Positions 1 through 9,092 of a DNA stretch of 64,000 nt are shown piece after piece. Below the pieces are notes generated by a model. The model saw only the letters and a program-made list of their open reading frames with translations. It made no database searches and was not told the DNA's origin. The position numbers and the translations under genes are program-made. The DNA lies in assembly GCF_036322585.1 (NCBI RefSeq), contig NZ_AP024600.1, forward strand, positions 682,001 to 746,000, written 5' to 3'. Each line of letters starts with the position of its first letter. The first letter of the stretch is position 1. The DNA is from Luteolibacter sp. LG18. GTDB taxonomy: Bacteria > Verrucomicrobiota > Verrucomicrobiia > Verrucomicrobiales > Akkermansiaceae.

Positions 1-621
1 TTCAGCGGGATGATGTTCGGCACCGAGGTCAAGGCGCGCAGCATCGGGGTGGTGCTGGACGTTTCCGGATCGATGACCCATGAGCTGCCGAAGGTGGTGA
101 AGGAACTGGACCGGGTCGCACCGGGCAGCCCGCTGATCCTGTACGCCGGATGCGGCATCCAATCGGGGAGGCCGGAGAAGCGGGCGTATGCCACCCGGGA
201 CATGGACGAGAAACGCTTCGAGCGCTTCTGGCGGCTCACCCACGAGCGGACGTATCTGCCCGCCAAAACGCTGGAGCAGGGAAGCGCGAAGATCGCGGTG
301 GACTTCACCACCCCGATCCCGGAGGAGCCGGTGTTCCGGATTCTCGCGAACCGGGGCAACAGCCACTACATCGACTACCAGGGCGTGGGCTTCGCGTGGA
401 CCGCGCTGGTGGCGCGGGAGCTGGCCGATGTGGAGGCTGTCTATTGGTTTTCCGATTTCCAGGATCCGGTGGATGAAAAGGAAGCGAAGGAGCTGATGCA
501 CCGGCTGCGGGCGAAGAAGCAGAAGCTCTACATCCACCCGACCACCCACGGCGCTTCGTTCGACCTGGTGAAGGAGGAGATCGTCACACCGACCCAAGGA
601 GACGTGGTGGAGGTGAAGTGA
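1..621 (+). CDS. von Willebrand factor A-like domain protein (5' truncated)
   Basis: The reading frame is open from the first base, so the true start lies outside the window; 206 residues are visible. Near the visible N-terminus is the sequence VVLDVSGSM, a DxSGS MIDAS-type metal-binding motif as found in von Willebrand A domains, preceded by a hydrophobic beta strand. The rest (SPLILYAGCG, VYWFSDFQDP, KLYIHPTTHG) fits the alternating strand/helix pattern of a vWA fold. Proteins of this type in Verrucomicrobiota often sit with ExbD/TolR or regulator genes, but the upstream neighbours are not visible. The stop lies just before a gap of about 95 bases leading to the SGNH hydrolase. Function beyond divalent-metal-dependent protein binding is not predictable. 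Confidence 0.7.
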   Translation, partial: FSGMMFGTEVKARSIGVVLDVSGSMTHELPKVVKELDRVAPGSPLILYAGCGIQSGRPEKRAYATRDMDEKRFERFWRLTHERTYLPAKTLEQGSAKIAVDFTTPIPEEPVFRILANRGNSHYIDYQGVGFAWTALVARELADVEAVYWFSDFQDPVDEKEAKELMHRLRAKKQKLYIHPTTHGASFDLVKEEIVTPTQGDVVEVK

Positions 622-716
622 GGGGGAGCGGATGCGGGAATACCGGTCCACAAGTGTCACCACTTCGACCCCACGGGGAGCTTGCAAGGGTTCGGAAAAC
701 GCGGCGTATTCGTTCG

Positions 717-1424
717 ATGCATCTACCCCCCCGTTTTTGGGCCACCTTGGTCGGCCTGCTCGCTCTGTCCCCTCTCCACCTCCACGCGGAGCCAGCCGCC
801 GCAGCCCCGAAAGCCGAGGAAAAACCGCACAATTACGCGGGGTGGGAGAAGGACATCGCGGCCTTCGAGATGCACGACACGATGCATGCACCGCCGAAGA
901 ATCCGGTGCTGTTCGTGGGCTCCTCGACGATCGTGCGGTGGAAGACGCTGGCCAAGGATCTCGAAGGCACGACGGTGCTGAACCGTGGCTTCGGCGGCAA
1001 TGAGATCCGGGACACGACCTACTACGTGGACCGGATCGTGTTTCCCTATCAGCCGCGCATGATCTTCCTGCGGGCGGGCACCAACGACCTCCATGGCGGG
1101 CGCTCGCCGGAGCTGGTGGCCGGGGATTTCAAGGCCTTCGTCGAGAAGGTCCGCACCAAGCTGCCGGACGTGCCGATCGCGTATATCTCGGTGAATCCCA
1201 CGCCCTCGCGCTGGGCCGAGAAGGAGGCGGGCGACCGCTTGAACGCGATGATTTCCGACTACATCAAGAAGGGGCCGAACCTAGTCTTCGTCGACATCAG
1301 CAAGCTCTCGCTGGATGCCGAGGGGAAGGTGCGGCCGGAGCTGTTCGTGGAAGACCAGCTTCACTTCAACGAAGAGGGCTACAAGCTCCTCACCGCCGCC
1401 GTGAAGCCGTATCTTCCGAAGTAA
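717..1424 (+). CDS. Secreted SGNH/GDSL-family hydrolase
   Basis: A 235-residue protein. I chose the ATG at 717 because it starts a clean signal peptide (basic MHLPPR, then a hydrophobic stretch ending HLHA); the longer GTG frame from 618 adds an unlikely arginine-rich leader. SGNH blocks are in order: FVGSSTI (candidate nucleophile Ser70), NRGFGGN (block II glycine, about 90-95), AGTNDLHGG (block III, Asn123) and DQLHFNEEGY (block V, Asp213 and His216). The family hydrolyses esters, often acetyl groups on sugars or lipids. The substrate cannot be read from sequence. Its stop is four bases from the convergent gene at 1428. Confidence 0.85.
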   Translation: MHLPPRFWATLVGLLALSPLHLHAEPAAAAPKAEEKPHNYAGWEKDIAAFEMHDTMHAPPKNPVLFVGSSTIVRWKTLAKDLEGTTVLNRGFGGNEIRDTTYYVDRIVFPYQPRMIFLRAGTNDLHGGRSPELVAGDFKAFVEKVRTKLPDVPIAYISVNPTPSRWAEKEAGDRLNAMISDYIKKGPNLVFVDISKLSLDAEGKVRPELFVEDQLHFNEEGYKLLTAAVKPYLPK

Positions 1425-1427
1425 CGG

Positions 1428-1916
1428 TCACTCCGAGGCATCGGCGCGCCGGAGCGCGATCTGGTAGTCGCCGCGCTGGAGGACGAGGCCCGCCGAGTTC
1501 GGGATGACTTTCCAATGAGCGAGCATCACCGCCTTGCGGGAGCCTTCCGCGGTCTGGTTGCCGACGACCAGGGTGCGGCTTTCGGAGTAGAGCTGCCAGA
1601 CCAGCATCCGGACCTTCACGGACGGATTCTGGCGCAGGGACACAGCGAGGTTTCCACTGTGGCGGCCGGCGCTTTCACCGCCACCGAAATCGAGGAACCA
1701 CTCGCACTGGGGTTTCATGGCGAACAGGGGATCGCTGCTGGCGACCACCTTGTAGTATCCGCTGACCGAGGCCATCGGTCCGGCGGGTTGATCCGGGATA
1801 TCGGCCCGGAGAACGGGGGCCGCGAGGGCGATCCCCGCGGCGGCCATCCATGCTGTCACCTTTCCCGCGAGCGGGGACCGGCGGCATGCCGTCGTCTCGA
1901 CTGGTTGAGGGGTCAT
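1428..1916 (-). CDS. Secreted hypothetical protein
   Basis: A 162-residue protein not recognised as a known family. The N-terminus has a basic segment (CRRSPLAGK) followed by a hydrophobic core ending in APVLRA, a plausible signal peptide. The mature part is mostly predicted beta (YYKVVASS, KVRMLVWQLYSES, RTLVVGNQT, VMLAHWKVIP, GDYQIALRRAD) with a CEWFLDFGGGESAG segment. It is convergent with the SGNH hydrolase and divergent from the L,D-transpeptidase. A periplasmic or outer-membrane-associated location is inferred only from the signal peptide. Confidence 0.6.
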   Translation of the reverse strand: MTPQPVETTACRRSPLAGKVTAWMAAAGIALAAPVLRADIPDQPAGPMASVSGYYKVVASSDPLFAMKPQCEWFLDFGGGESAGRHSGNLAVSLRQNPSVKVRMLVWQLYSESRTLVVGNQTAEGSRKAVMLAHWKVIPNSAGLVLQRGDYQIALRRADASE

Positions 1917-2103
1917 TCTGTCAGATTAGCTCGTGGGATGCCGGAACACGAGCACTTCCGAGTCGTTTATTTCCAACCGGTTCGATTCAGAACCCGGGGC
2001 CTAACGGTTTGCAACAACCGGCTTGGCCGTGCAAATCGCCCGCCGCCCGGTGGTTGACCGGTTACCCAACGGGTGCGATGGCTGGCGGCACGAACCGTCC
2101 CGC

Positions 2104-2643
2104 ATGAAATCGACCGTCCCTTCCCTGTTCCGCCGGTGGCTGCCGCTGCTAATGTCCCCGGTGTTTTTCGCCAGTTGCACCCACATCCCGGAGCTGGGGG
2201 CGATGATGGACCATGGCGGGACGCGGGGCCGGAAGATCGTGGTGGATCTCAGCGAGCAGCGGGCGTGGCTGTATCACCGCGGCGAGATGGTGGCGACCTC
2301 GCCGGTTTCCACCGGGCGCGAGGGCAAGACCACGCCATCGGGCCAATTCCGGGTGATCCAGAAGGACCGCGACCACCGGTCCTCGCTCTACGGGGACTAC
2401 GTGCGGGACGGCAAGGTGGTGGTGAAGAACATCGACGTGCGCAAGGCACCGCGCCCGGCGGGCTGCCGGTTCCTGGGCGCGCCGATGCCGTATTTCCTGC
2501 GCTTCAGCGATGCCTGCGGACTGCACGCGGGCCATCTGCCCGGTTATCCGGCCTCCAGCGGCTGCGTGCGGCTGCCACAGCGGCAGGCGAAACGATTCTA
2601 CGATGCGGTGCAGGTGGGCACCCCGGTGATGGTGAAGCGCTGA
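2104..2643 (+). CDS. L,D-transpeptidase (YkuD domain) lipoprotein
   Basis: A 179-residue protein starting at the ATG before the signal peptide; a longer frame from 2023 lacks one. The signal peptide ends FFASC, a lipobox-like site with Cys25, so membrane anchoring is likely. The YkuD catalytic region is clear: HAGHLPG around His141, then SSGCVRLP with catalytic Cys154. The N-terminal half starts with a typical KIVVDLSEQRAWLYHRGE strand pair. The family makes 3-3 cross-links in peptidoglycan or attaches lipoproteins to it. Length is close to the minimal catalytic domain, with no LysM or other extra domain. A perfect 9-bp hairpin follows the gene at 2665-2692. Confidence 0.88.
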   Translation: MKSTVPSLFRRWLPLLMSPVFFASCTHIPELGAMMDHGGTRGRKIVVDLSEQRAWLYHRGEMVATSPVSTGREGKTTPSGQFRVIQKDRDHRSSLYGDYVRDGKVVVKNIDVRKAPRPAGCRFLGAPMPYFLRFSDACGLHAGHLPGYPASSGCVRLPQRQAKRFYDAVQVGTPVMVKR

Positions 2644-2664
2644 GAAGCCCCGCGCGAAAAACGT

Positions 2665-2692
2665 GATTCCGATCTCGCAGGGAATCGGAATC
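2665..2692. terminator. Perfect 9-bp inverted repeat after the L,D-transpeptidase gene
   Basis: GATTCCGAT (2665-2673) pairs perfectly with ATCGGAATC (2684-2692) around a 10-base loop. It lies 21 bases after the transpeptidase stop and about 95 bases before the subtilase start. There is no T-run after it, so it is either a non-canonical terminator or an operator for the downstream gene. Confidence 0.35.
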
Positions 2693-2787
2693 CATTGTAT
2701 AGCGTTGGGTTGCAGGGAAATGACGGCATCGCAGCAAATTCGTCACTTGGTGGCGTTTACTGGATAGCACCGTCTCTCCGCGGCTTC

Positions 2788-4863
2788 ATGAAAGCGCTCC
2801 CCATCCCCCTGCTGTGTCTCCTCGCCGCCACCGCCACCGCGGTGGCCGGGCCCGCCCGCTATGTGGAGGGGGAGGTGCTGGTGACCTTCAAACCGTGGCG
2901 GGACGCGTGGAGCGCGGAGCAGGCGCTGGGGAAGCACGGGCTGAAGTTCTCGCGGCATTTCCGCACCCTGTCCGATCTGCGCCTGAAGGAGACGGGGCTG
3001 GTGAGGGACAGCGGCCGGAGCACGGCCATGCTGATCGAAGCTCTCAAGGTCGATCCCTCGGTCGAGACAGTGGAACCGAACTACCTCCGCACGGTAAGCG
3101 CGGTGCCGAATGACGCTGCCTTCCCCAACCTGTGGGCGCTGCAAAACGGCGCCCAGACGGTGAACCTCGTGACCGGCACCTCGAACGCGGACATGAAATA
3201 CGTGCCGGCCCGCCCCCTCTACCGTACGCCCGCGACCGCCCCGGTGATCGGGGTGATGGACACGGGCATGGACCGGCTGCACCCGGACCTGGCGGCGAAC
3301 CTGTGGGTGAACCCGGGCGAGACCGCGGGCAACGGCATCGACGACGACGCGAGCGGCAAGGTCGACGACATCAATGGTTTCGACTTCGTGGCGAACACCA
3401 ACAACACGGCGGACTCCGGCTACCACGGAACGCACGTGGCGGGCACGATCGCGGCGACGGGGAACAACCGGGCGGGCGTGATCGGGGACAACGACCTGGC
3501 GCGGCTGATGATCCTGAAGGTGTCCTCGGACGGAAATTACATCACGGCCTCCGCGGAGATCGCGGCGCTGCAATACGCGGTGCTGATGAAATCGAAAGGC
3601 GTGAACCTGGTGGCGATCAACGCGTCCTTCGGCGGCGGCGGGTTTTCCACCACGGAGCGCGACGCGATCCAGGCGGCGGGCACGGCGGGCATCATCTTCT
3701 GCGCGGCGGCGGGCAACGACGGCTCGAACAACAACACGACGCTGACCTACCCGGCGAGCTACCGGCTCACGAACATGCTCGTGGTGGCCGCCTCGGACCA
3801 GAACGACGCGCTGGCGAGCTTCTCGAACTACGGCTCGACCTCGGTGGATCTGGCCGCCCCCGGAGTGAACATCTATTCCACGGCTCCGGGAGGCAACAGC
3901 GGCACATCTGGAGTGGATTCGCTGGTGACGCTCCAGTGCGGTTCCACGTTTTTCAGCGCGAGCTCGATCCAATACACGGGCACGGGATCGGTCAGCGGCA
4001 ACCTGGTGAACTGCGGGATCGGCAACCCCGCCGATTTTCCTCCGGCGGTGAACGGGAACATCGCGCTGATCCAGCGGGGCACCCTCAATTTCTCCGACAA
4101 GGTCACCAACGCGGCGGCGAAGGGAGCGAAAGCGGTGGTGATCTACAACAACGTGACCGGCACGGCCAATTTCACGCTCGGCAGCGCGGGCACGTGGCTG
4201 CCCACCTGCGCGATCTCCCAAGCGGACGGGGCGACGCTGGTCTCGACCCTGCCTACGACGACGGTGACGATCGGCAACTACCGGTTCCTGGACGGGACCT
4301 CAATGGCCACGCCGCAGGTCAGCGGGGCGGTGGGGGTGGCGGCGATGTGCTATCCGGAGGACACGGTGGCGCAGCGGGTGCAGCGGCTCATCACCGCGGT
4401 GGATGTGAAGGCCTCCCTGACCGGCAAGGTGATCTCCAACGGGCGGCTGAACCTCCAGAAGCTGGTGGACAGCGATCTGAACGGGCTGCCGGACTGGTGG
4501 GAGAAGCTCTATTACAACCAGTACACGGGCGTGGCTCCGAACGCGGACACGGACGGGGACGGACTGACCAACCTCAATGAGTTCCTGGCGGGAACGATTC
4601 CGACGAATGGCCAAAGCGTGCTGAAGGAGCTATCGACGACGCGGAACCCGGCGAACGGAACCGCGACGATCACCTGGGCCTCGGTGCCCGGGAAAACCTA
4701 CCAGGTTTACTACAGTCCGACGCTGGCGGCGGGGAGCTGGCTGGCGACGCTGCCCTCCTCCCTGGTGACGGCGGGCACCGGCCAGACCCAGATGAGCTAC
4801 ACGGACACGACGGTGGGCGCGGCGGCGAAACGGTTCTACCGGGTGACCTTGGTGGTGCCGTAA
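2788..4863 (+). CDS. Secreted subtilisin-like serine protease (S8) with PA insert
   Basis: A 691-residue exported protease. The ATG at 2788 is preferred because it opens a signal peptide (MKALPIPLLC... to AVAGPA). Residues about 25-105 resemble an inhibitor-type propeptide (YVEGEVLVTFKP). The S8 domain has Asp158 (MDTGMD), His213 (HGTHVAGT), oxyanion Asn310 (AAAGND) and catalytic Ser505 (DGTSMATP). Between His and Ser, residues about 380-480 form a PA-type insert (ALIQRGTLNF, KGAKAVVIYNN). After the catalytic domain comes DLNGLPDWWEKLYY...DTDGDGLTNLNEFLAG, a calcium-type repeat common in exported verrucomicrobial proteins, then a beta domain to the end. The substrate is unknown. Confidence 0.92.
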   Translation: MKALPIPLLCLLAATATAVAGPARYVEGEVLVTFKPWRDAWSAEQALGKHGLKFSRHFRTLSDLRLKETGLVRDSGRSTAMLIEALKVDPSVETVEPNYLRTVSAVPNDAAFPNLWALQNGAQTVNLVTGTSNADMKYVPARPLYRTPATAPVIGVMDTGMDRLHPDLAANLWVNPGETAGNGIDDDASGKVDDINGFDFVANTNNTADSGYHGTHVAGTIAATGNNRAGVIGDNDLARLMILKVSSDGNYITASAEIAALQYAVLMKSKGVNLVAINASFGGGGFSTTERDAIQAAGTAGIIFCAAAGNDGSNNNTTLTYPASYRLTNMLVVAASDQNDALASFSNYGSTSVDLAAPGVNIYSTAPGGNSGTSGVDSLVTLQCGSTFFSASSIQYTGTGSVSGNLVNCGIGNPADFPPAVNGNIALIQRGTLNFSDKVTNAAAKGAKAVVIYNNVTGTANFTLGSAGTWLPTCAISQADGATLVSTLPTTTVTIGNYRFLDGTSMATPQVSGAVGVAAMCYPEDTVAQRVQRLITAVDVKASLTGKVISNGRLNLQKLVDSDLNGLPDWWEKLYYNQYTGVAPNADTDGDGLTNLNEFLAGTIPTNGQSVLKELSTTRNPANGTATITWASVPGKTYQVYYSPTLAAGSWLATLPSSLVTAGTGQTQMSYTDTTVGAAAKRFYRVTLVVP

Positions 4864-4939
4864 GGCCGAGGTACCGGACCTTCGGACGATGGACAAGTTT
4901 GCCTTCGCCCGGGGGAGGTAGGGTGGTTAGAGTGCGGCC

Positions 4940-5647
4940 ATGTCCTCGACCCGCATCTTTCTCGTGCGCCACGGCGCGACGATCCTGACCGCCGAAGACC
5001 GCTTCGCGGGAGCCACGAACGTGCCGCTGTCCGACGAGGGGCGGGAGCAGGCGCGCCGGCTCGGCATCCGCTTGTCCGGGGAAAACATCACGGCGGTGTA
5101 TGCCTCCCCGCTCGATCGCACGGTGGAGACGGCGAAGCTGATCTCCGCTCCGCACAACCTGGAGATCCACACCCGCGACGGGCTGCGCGAGATTTCCCAC
5201 GGCCGCTGGGAAGGCCTGACCCGGGGCGAGGTGGAAACCCAGTTTCCGCAGGAAGCCGCGGCGTGGGACGAGGATCCCTTCACCTTCGCGCCGGTGGGCG
5301 GGGAAAGCGGGCTGGAGGTCACGGCGCGGGCGCTGCCGGCGCTGATCGAGATCGTGCGCGCGCACCAGGGCGGCACGGTGCTGGTGGTGTCCCACAAGGC
5401 GACGATCCGGTTGCTGCTGAGCTCTCTGCTCGGCTTCGACCCGCGCCGCTACCGGGACAACCTCGACCAGAACCCGGCGGCACTGAACATCGTGGACTTC
5501 AAGGACGCGGTGCGGGCGCGGCTGACGCTTTTCAACGACACCTCGCACTACGACCACGCCGGTCTGGCGATCCCGGCGGTGCCGAACGCGCGCCTCTCGA
5601 AGTGGTGGGATGACAACATCCACGTATCGGAACCGGGACAGGGCTGA
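4940..5647 (+). CDS. Histidine phosphatase (phosphoglycerate-mutase-like) family protein
   Basis: A 235-residue cytoplasmic protein. The LVRHG motif at residues 8-12 gives the phosphorylated His11. SPLDRTVETAKL supplies the second arginine region, an acidic residue occurs in the LREISHGRWEG segment, and VLVVSHKATIRLL supplies the second catalytic His. The fold is that of cofactor-dependent phosphoglycerate mutase and broad phosphatases such as CobC/PhoE; motifs alone do not separate these. It ends 12 bases before the next gene on the same strand, so the two are probably co-transcribed. Confidence 0.85.
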   Translation: MSSTRIFLVRHGATILTAEDRFAGATNVPLSDEGREQARRLGIRLSGENITAVYASPLDRTVETAKLISAPHNLEIHTRDGLREISHGRWEGLTRGEVETQFPQEAAAWDEDPFTFAPVGGESGLEVTARALPALIEIVRAHQGGTVLVVSHKATIRLLLSSLLGFDPRRYRDNLDQNPAALNIVDFKDAVRARLTLFNDTSHYDHAGLAIPAVPNARLSKWWDDNIHVSEPGQG

Positions 5648-5659
5648 GGCATTCCCGGG

Positions 5660-6697
5660 ATGCTGAATCTGCACTGGCGGGCGAAGGGCTCCTGGAGCGT
5701 GGTCGGACGCGCCTTCGCCGCCGCATTGGCGCGACGGACGCCTGTGGCGTTCATCGATCCACCGGAGGGCCTGCCCGTTTCCGGAGTGCCGGTTTCCGCG
5801 GACGCGGTGACGATCAACTTCGGCGACTGGCGGCTGTCCCCCACCCTGCCGGGCCGGCGGGTGGTGAGCTACATCCCGTGGGAGACCTCGCGGATTCCGT
5901 GGCCGATCCGGCGGAAGCTGCGGCGGCTGGACCATCTCTGGGTGCCGAGCGAGTGGCAGCGCGAGGTGTTCCTCCGGAACGGAATTTCGGCGGAGAAGCT
6001 CTCCGTGGTGCCGCTGGGCTTCGATCCGGAGGCGTTTCATCCGCCGGTCACGCCACGGCAGCCGGGACCGGTGTTCCGGTTCCTGTTCGTGGGAAAATGG
6101 GAGGAGCGGAAGGCGCTGCCGGAGCTGTTGGAGGCGTTTTGCTCGGAGTTCCGGGCGGACGAGCCGGTGGAGCTGGTGTTGCACGCGCACAATCCGTTCC
6201 TCGCGGACTTTGATCAGGAGGAGCGGCTGCGTCAGGAGTTGCGAAAGCTGGGTGCGCGCGACGCGCGGGTGCGGTGCCGCGGCGAGGTGGCGCTGGCGGA
6301 TCTGGTGCGGGCCTACCGGGAAGCGGATGCCTTCGTGCTGCCGACGCGGTCGGAAGGCTGGGGGCTGCCGCTGCTGGAGGCGATGGCGTGCGGGCTGCCG
6401 TGTATCGCGACGAATTACAGCGGGCTCACGGCGTTCGCGCACGCGGGCAATGCGCTGCTGGTGGAGACGGATGGGGTCATCCGGGTGCGGGACCCGTTTT
6501 TCTTCCATCCGTGGCTGATCTGGGGGACGTGGGCGCGGCCGAACGTGGCCCACCTGCGGCGGTTGATGCGGCAGGTGGTGGAGCAGCGGGAGGAATCCAC
6601 GGCGCTCGGACAGGCGGCGGCCCGCGAGGTGGCGGCGAAATGGACGTGGGACCATGCCGCGGAGGTGGCGCTGGCGCGGGTCGCGGAGCTCAAGTGA
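5660..6697 (+). CDS. Glycosyltransferase, GT4-like (group 1)
   Basis: A 345-residue protein without a signal peptide. The C-terminal half carries the nucleotide-sugar signature EGWGLPLLEAMACGLPCI, an EX7E-type motif typical of retaining GT-B transferases. RFLFVGKWEERKALPELLEA is the usual start of the C-terminal Rossmann domain. The N-terminal half (WVPSEWQREVFLRNGI, SVVPLGFDPEAFHP) also matches the GT4 pattern. It follows the histidine phosphatase closely. The C-terminus (WTWDHAAEVALARVAEL) is the usual closing helix. Donor and acceptor are unknown; a role in surface or storage glycan synthesis is an inference. Confidence 0.85.
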   Translation: MLNLHWRAKGSWSVVGRAFAAALARRTPVAFIDPPEGLPVSGVPVSADAVTINFGDWRLSPTLPGRRVVSYIPWETSRIPWPIRRKLRRLDHLWVPSEWQREVFLRNGISAEKLSVVPLGFDPEAFHPPVTPRQPGPVFRFLFVGKWEERKALPELLEAFCSEFRADEPVELVLHAHNPFLADFDQEERLRQELRKLGARDARVRCRGEVALADLVRAYREADAFVLPTRSEGWGLPLLEAMACGLPCIATNYSGLTAFAHAGNALLVETDGVIRVRDPFFFHPWLIWGTWARPNVAHLRRLMRQVVEQREESTALGQAAAREVAAKWTWDHAAEVALARVAELK

Positions 6698-6776
6698 GCG
6701 TCGCCACGTCTCATCTGCTTTTGATCGACAGATATGGGAAGCGGCCCTAACCAAGCGCCGACATCACTTCCAAACC

Positions 6777-7469
6777 ATGACTTCCCGCCTTCTCTCCCGC
6801 GGCCCGCTGTTGCTCGCCGCGTGCCTCCTCCCTTCCTGCGCCGGCAAGCTCACCGAAGCCCAGCGCCAATCGCTCTCCACGGTGGGCATCTCGCGGACGG
6901 AAATGAGTGCCACCGCCTACAAGCGTCCGGATGCCGGATCGCAAGGAGCCCGTCAGGCGGGTGCCCAGGCCGGGGTGGTGGGTGGAGCGCTGGGAGCCAT
7001 GCTCGGCGTGGCGATCGGCGAGGGTATCGCCGGGGCGCAGGATGCCTCGTTCCACCGGTCCCACGGCGGGCAGGTTTCGGCCATCGAGAAGACGACGCCG
7101 ACGGACGTGAACCAGATGGTGAACAACGAACTGAACCGCACGGTGAAGAGCGACCCGTTCTTCGGCCCGCGGCTCAACCAGCGGTCCGAAAACCTGATCA
7201 CCTCCCGTGTCAGCAACTACGGTCTCACCCGCACCGGCAGCCGTGATGGCGATATCCTTTTCACGGCGCAGATCGCCACCCAGATCACCCTGCGGGATGC
7301 CGCGGGCAAGGAGCTGGCCGGCGGCTACTATCTGGGCACCGGCACCTCCTCACACACCATCGGTGAATTCGCCGGCAATCCGAAGCTGTATCGCCAGAGC
7401 TACGAGCAGGCGGCGGCCGGCGCGCTGAAGGGCTTCCAGACCGAGCTCAAGAAAAAGACCGCCAACTGA
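6777..7469 (+). CDS. Putative lipoprotein with glycine-zipper segment
   Basis: A 230-residue protein starting at the ATG before a signal peptide; LLPSC gives a lipobox with Cys21. Residues about 55-85 form a glycine/alanine-rich stretch (GVVGGALGAMLGVAIGEG), like the glycine-zipper membrane segments of small outer-membrane lipoproteins. The rest is predicted alpha/beta and contains DILFTAQIATQITLRD followed by a tyrosine/glycine strand. I do not recognise a named family. It lies between a glycosyltransferase and a sulfotransferase on the same strand, with about 80 bases on each side. Confidence 0.65.
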   Translation: MTSRLLSRGPLLLAACLLPSCAGKLTEAQRQSLSTVGISRTEMSATAYKRPDAGSQGARQAGAQAGVVGGALGAMLGVAIGEGIAGAQDASFHRSHGGQVSAIEKTTPTDVNQMVNNELNRTVKSDPFFGPRLNQRSENLITSRVSNYGLTRTGSRDGDILFTAQIATQITLRDAAGKELAGGYYLGTGTSSHTIGEFAGNPKLYRQSYEQAAAGALKGFQTELKKKTAN

Positions 7470-7546
7470 GCGCGGCCGGAGGGCAATTTGCAGTCTCCCC
7501 CATCCCGGAGTTGAAAGGACGGGCTCGCGTTCTAACGTGACGCCCG

Positions 7547-8665
7547 ATGGGCTTGGGGGAGCTCAAACACCAGCACAGCACGGACAACCATCCGCTGATC
7601 GGCCTGACGTTCAGCGCGTGGTGGCGTATGCTCCGCGAGAACCGCTTCCGGGTGAGCCCGGTGTATTGGCGGCGGGTGGTGATGTTGACCGGAGCCGCCG
7701 CGATCAACTCGCACTTCAAGCGCCGCGAGCGCGCGCATGAACCGGCGATCCGGGCGACGGAGGTGGATGCGCCGTTGTTCATCCTGGGCCACTGGCGGAG
7801 CGGAACCACCCACCTCCACAACCTGCTGGCGCTGGACAGGGAGCGCTTCGCCGCACCGACGACCTATCAGGCGCTGGCGCCCTCGACGTTTCTGACGACG
7901 GAAGATCGGGCGAAACGGGCCTACGCGGACCGGATCCCGGAGACCCGGCCGATGGACAACATGGCCCTGGGGTTCGACCTGCCGCAGGAGGATGAGTTCG
8001 CGCTGTGGGCGGTGACGACGCGGTCTCCCTACATGGCGTTCGCGTTCCCGGAGCAGGCGGATCGTTACGAGCGCTATCTCACCTTCGAGGGGGTGCCCGC
8101 GGAGGAGGTGGAGGAGTGGAAGGAGGCGCTGCTGTGGTTCTGCCGGAAGCTGACCTACAAGCACGGCCCGCGGCGGCTGGTGCTGAAGTCCCCGGCGCAC
8201 ACGGCGCGGATCCGGCTGCTCCTCAAGTTGTTCCCGGACGCGCGGTTCATCCACCTGCACCGGCATCCGCACGATGTCTTCCGATCGTTCCGGCATTACC
8301 ATGACACGGCGGCGTGGTTCAGCTACCTGCAGCGCCCGGATCGCACCCGGGTGGAGGACTGGATCATCCGCGGCTACCGGGCACTGCACGACGCGTATTT
8401 CGCGCAGCGGTCGCTCATCCCGGAGGGGCGGTTGTGCGAGGTGCGGTTCGAGGAACTGGATCGCGACCCGGTGGGGACGGTGGAGAGGATCTACCGGACG
8501 CTGTCACTGGACGGCTTCGAGGGCTTCCAGCCGGTGCTGGAGAACGCGGTGACGCGGCAGGAAGGGTATCAGAAAAACCGGTTCGAGCCGCTGGAGGAGA
8601 GGCTCCGGAAGCGCCTGGCGCGGGAATGGCAGCGGGAGTTCGAAGCGTGGGGGTATGATCCTTGA
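7547..8665 (+). CDS. Sulfotransferase family protein
   Basis: A 372-residue protein. FILGHWRSGTTHL (about residues 78-90) is the P-loop-like 5'-phosphosulfate-binding motif of PAPS-dependent sulfotransferases. LVLKSPAHTARI (211-222) and RFIHLHRHPHDVFRSFRHY (233-251) match the 3'-phosphate-binding region. There is no signal peptide, but an N-terminal hydrophobic patch (VYWRRVVMLTGAAAI) might associate with the membrane. The family moves sulfate from PAPS to sugars, lipids or other hydroxyl acceptors. The nearby glycosyltransferase suggests a glycan acceptor, which is inference. It is followed by a long repeat-filled gap. Confidence 0.85.
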   Translation: MGLGELKHQHSTDNHPLIGLTFSAWWRMLRENRFRVSPVYWRRVVMLTGAAAINSHFKRRERAHEPAIRATEVDAPLFILGHWRSGTTHLHNLLALDRERFAAPTTYQALAPSTFLTTEDRAKRAYADRIPETRPMDNMALGFDLPQEDEFALWAVTTRSPYMAFAFPEQADRYERYLTFEGVPAEEVEEWKEALLWFCRKLTYKHGPRRLVLKSPAHTARIRLLLKLFPDARFIHLHRHPHDVFRSFRHYHDTAAWFSYLQRPDRTRVEDWIIRGYRALHDAYFAQRSLIPEGRLCEVRFEELDRDPVGTVERIYRTLSLDGFEGFQPVLENAVTRQEGYQKNRFEPLEERLRKRLAREWQREFEAWGYDP

Positions 8666-8708
8666 AGACGGAAGACTGGAAGACGCAAGAAGCAAGAGAA
8701 GAGGGGAA

Positions 8709-8751
8709 ATTCTCTCTCTCTCGCTACCTAGGGGAAGGAGAGAGAGAGAAT
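8709..8751 (-). repeat. Palindromic repeat copy A (inverted orientation)
   Basis: A 43-base near-palindrome whose centre reads GCTACCTAGGGGAAGG. It is the reverse-complement orientation of copies B and C. The flanking tail of repeated GAAGAC-type words runs from 8664 into the 3' end of the sulfotransferase gene. Confidence 0.85.
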
Positions 8752-9092
8752 GAGAGGGACTACCAATGGCGGGGCCAAGGAGGAGTTGAAGCGTGAGACG
8801 AGGAAGAGCATCAGAGGGGGCGGGGTCCAGAGAGAGGCTCCCGCCAAGGGGCACGGAAGGAAGGAAGGAAGGAAGGCGTTCACGGCGGTTCGCGATTCCG
8901 GGCCAAGGAGCCGTGTGGGGGCGGGCGGGTGGATAGAGAGGGATAGCGCTCTCTCTATCTCTCTCCTCACCTTCACGCTCGTTCATTTCCTTTCCCGACG
9001 CCGCTTTGGACGATCGGAATCGCCAGCCTCCGCCCCCCCCGGAAGACCTTCCTCGCCGAAAGGCTCGACTCCTTCCGCGTCCGGCTCAGCTC

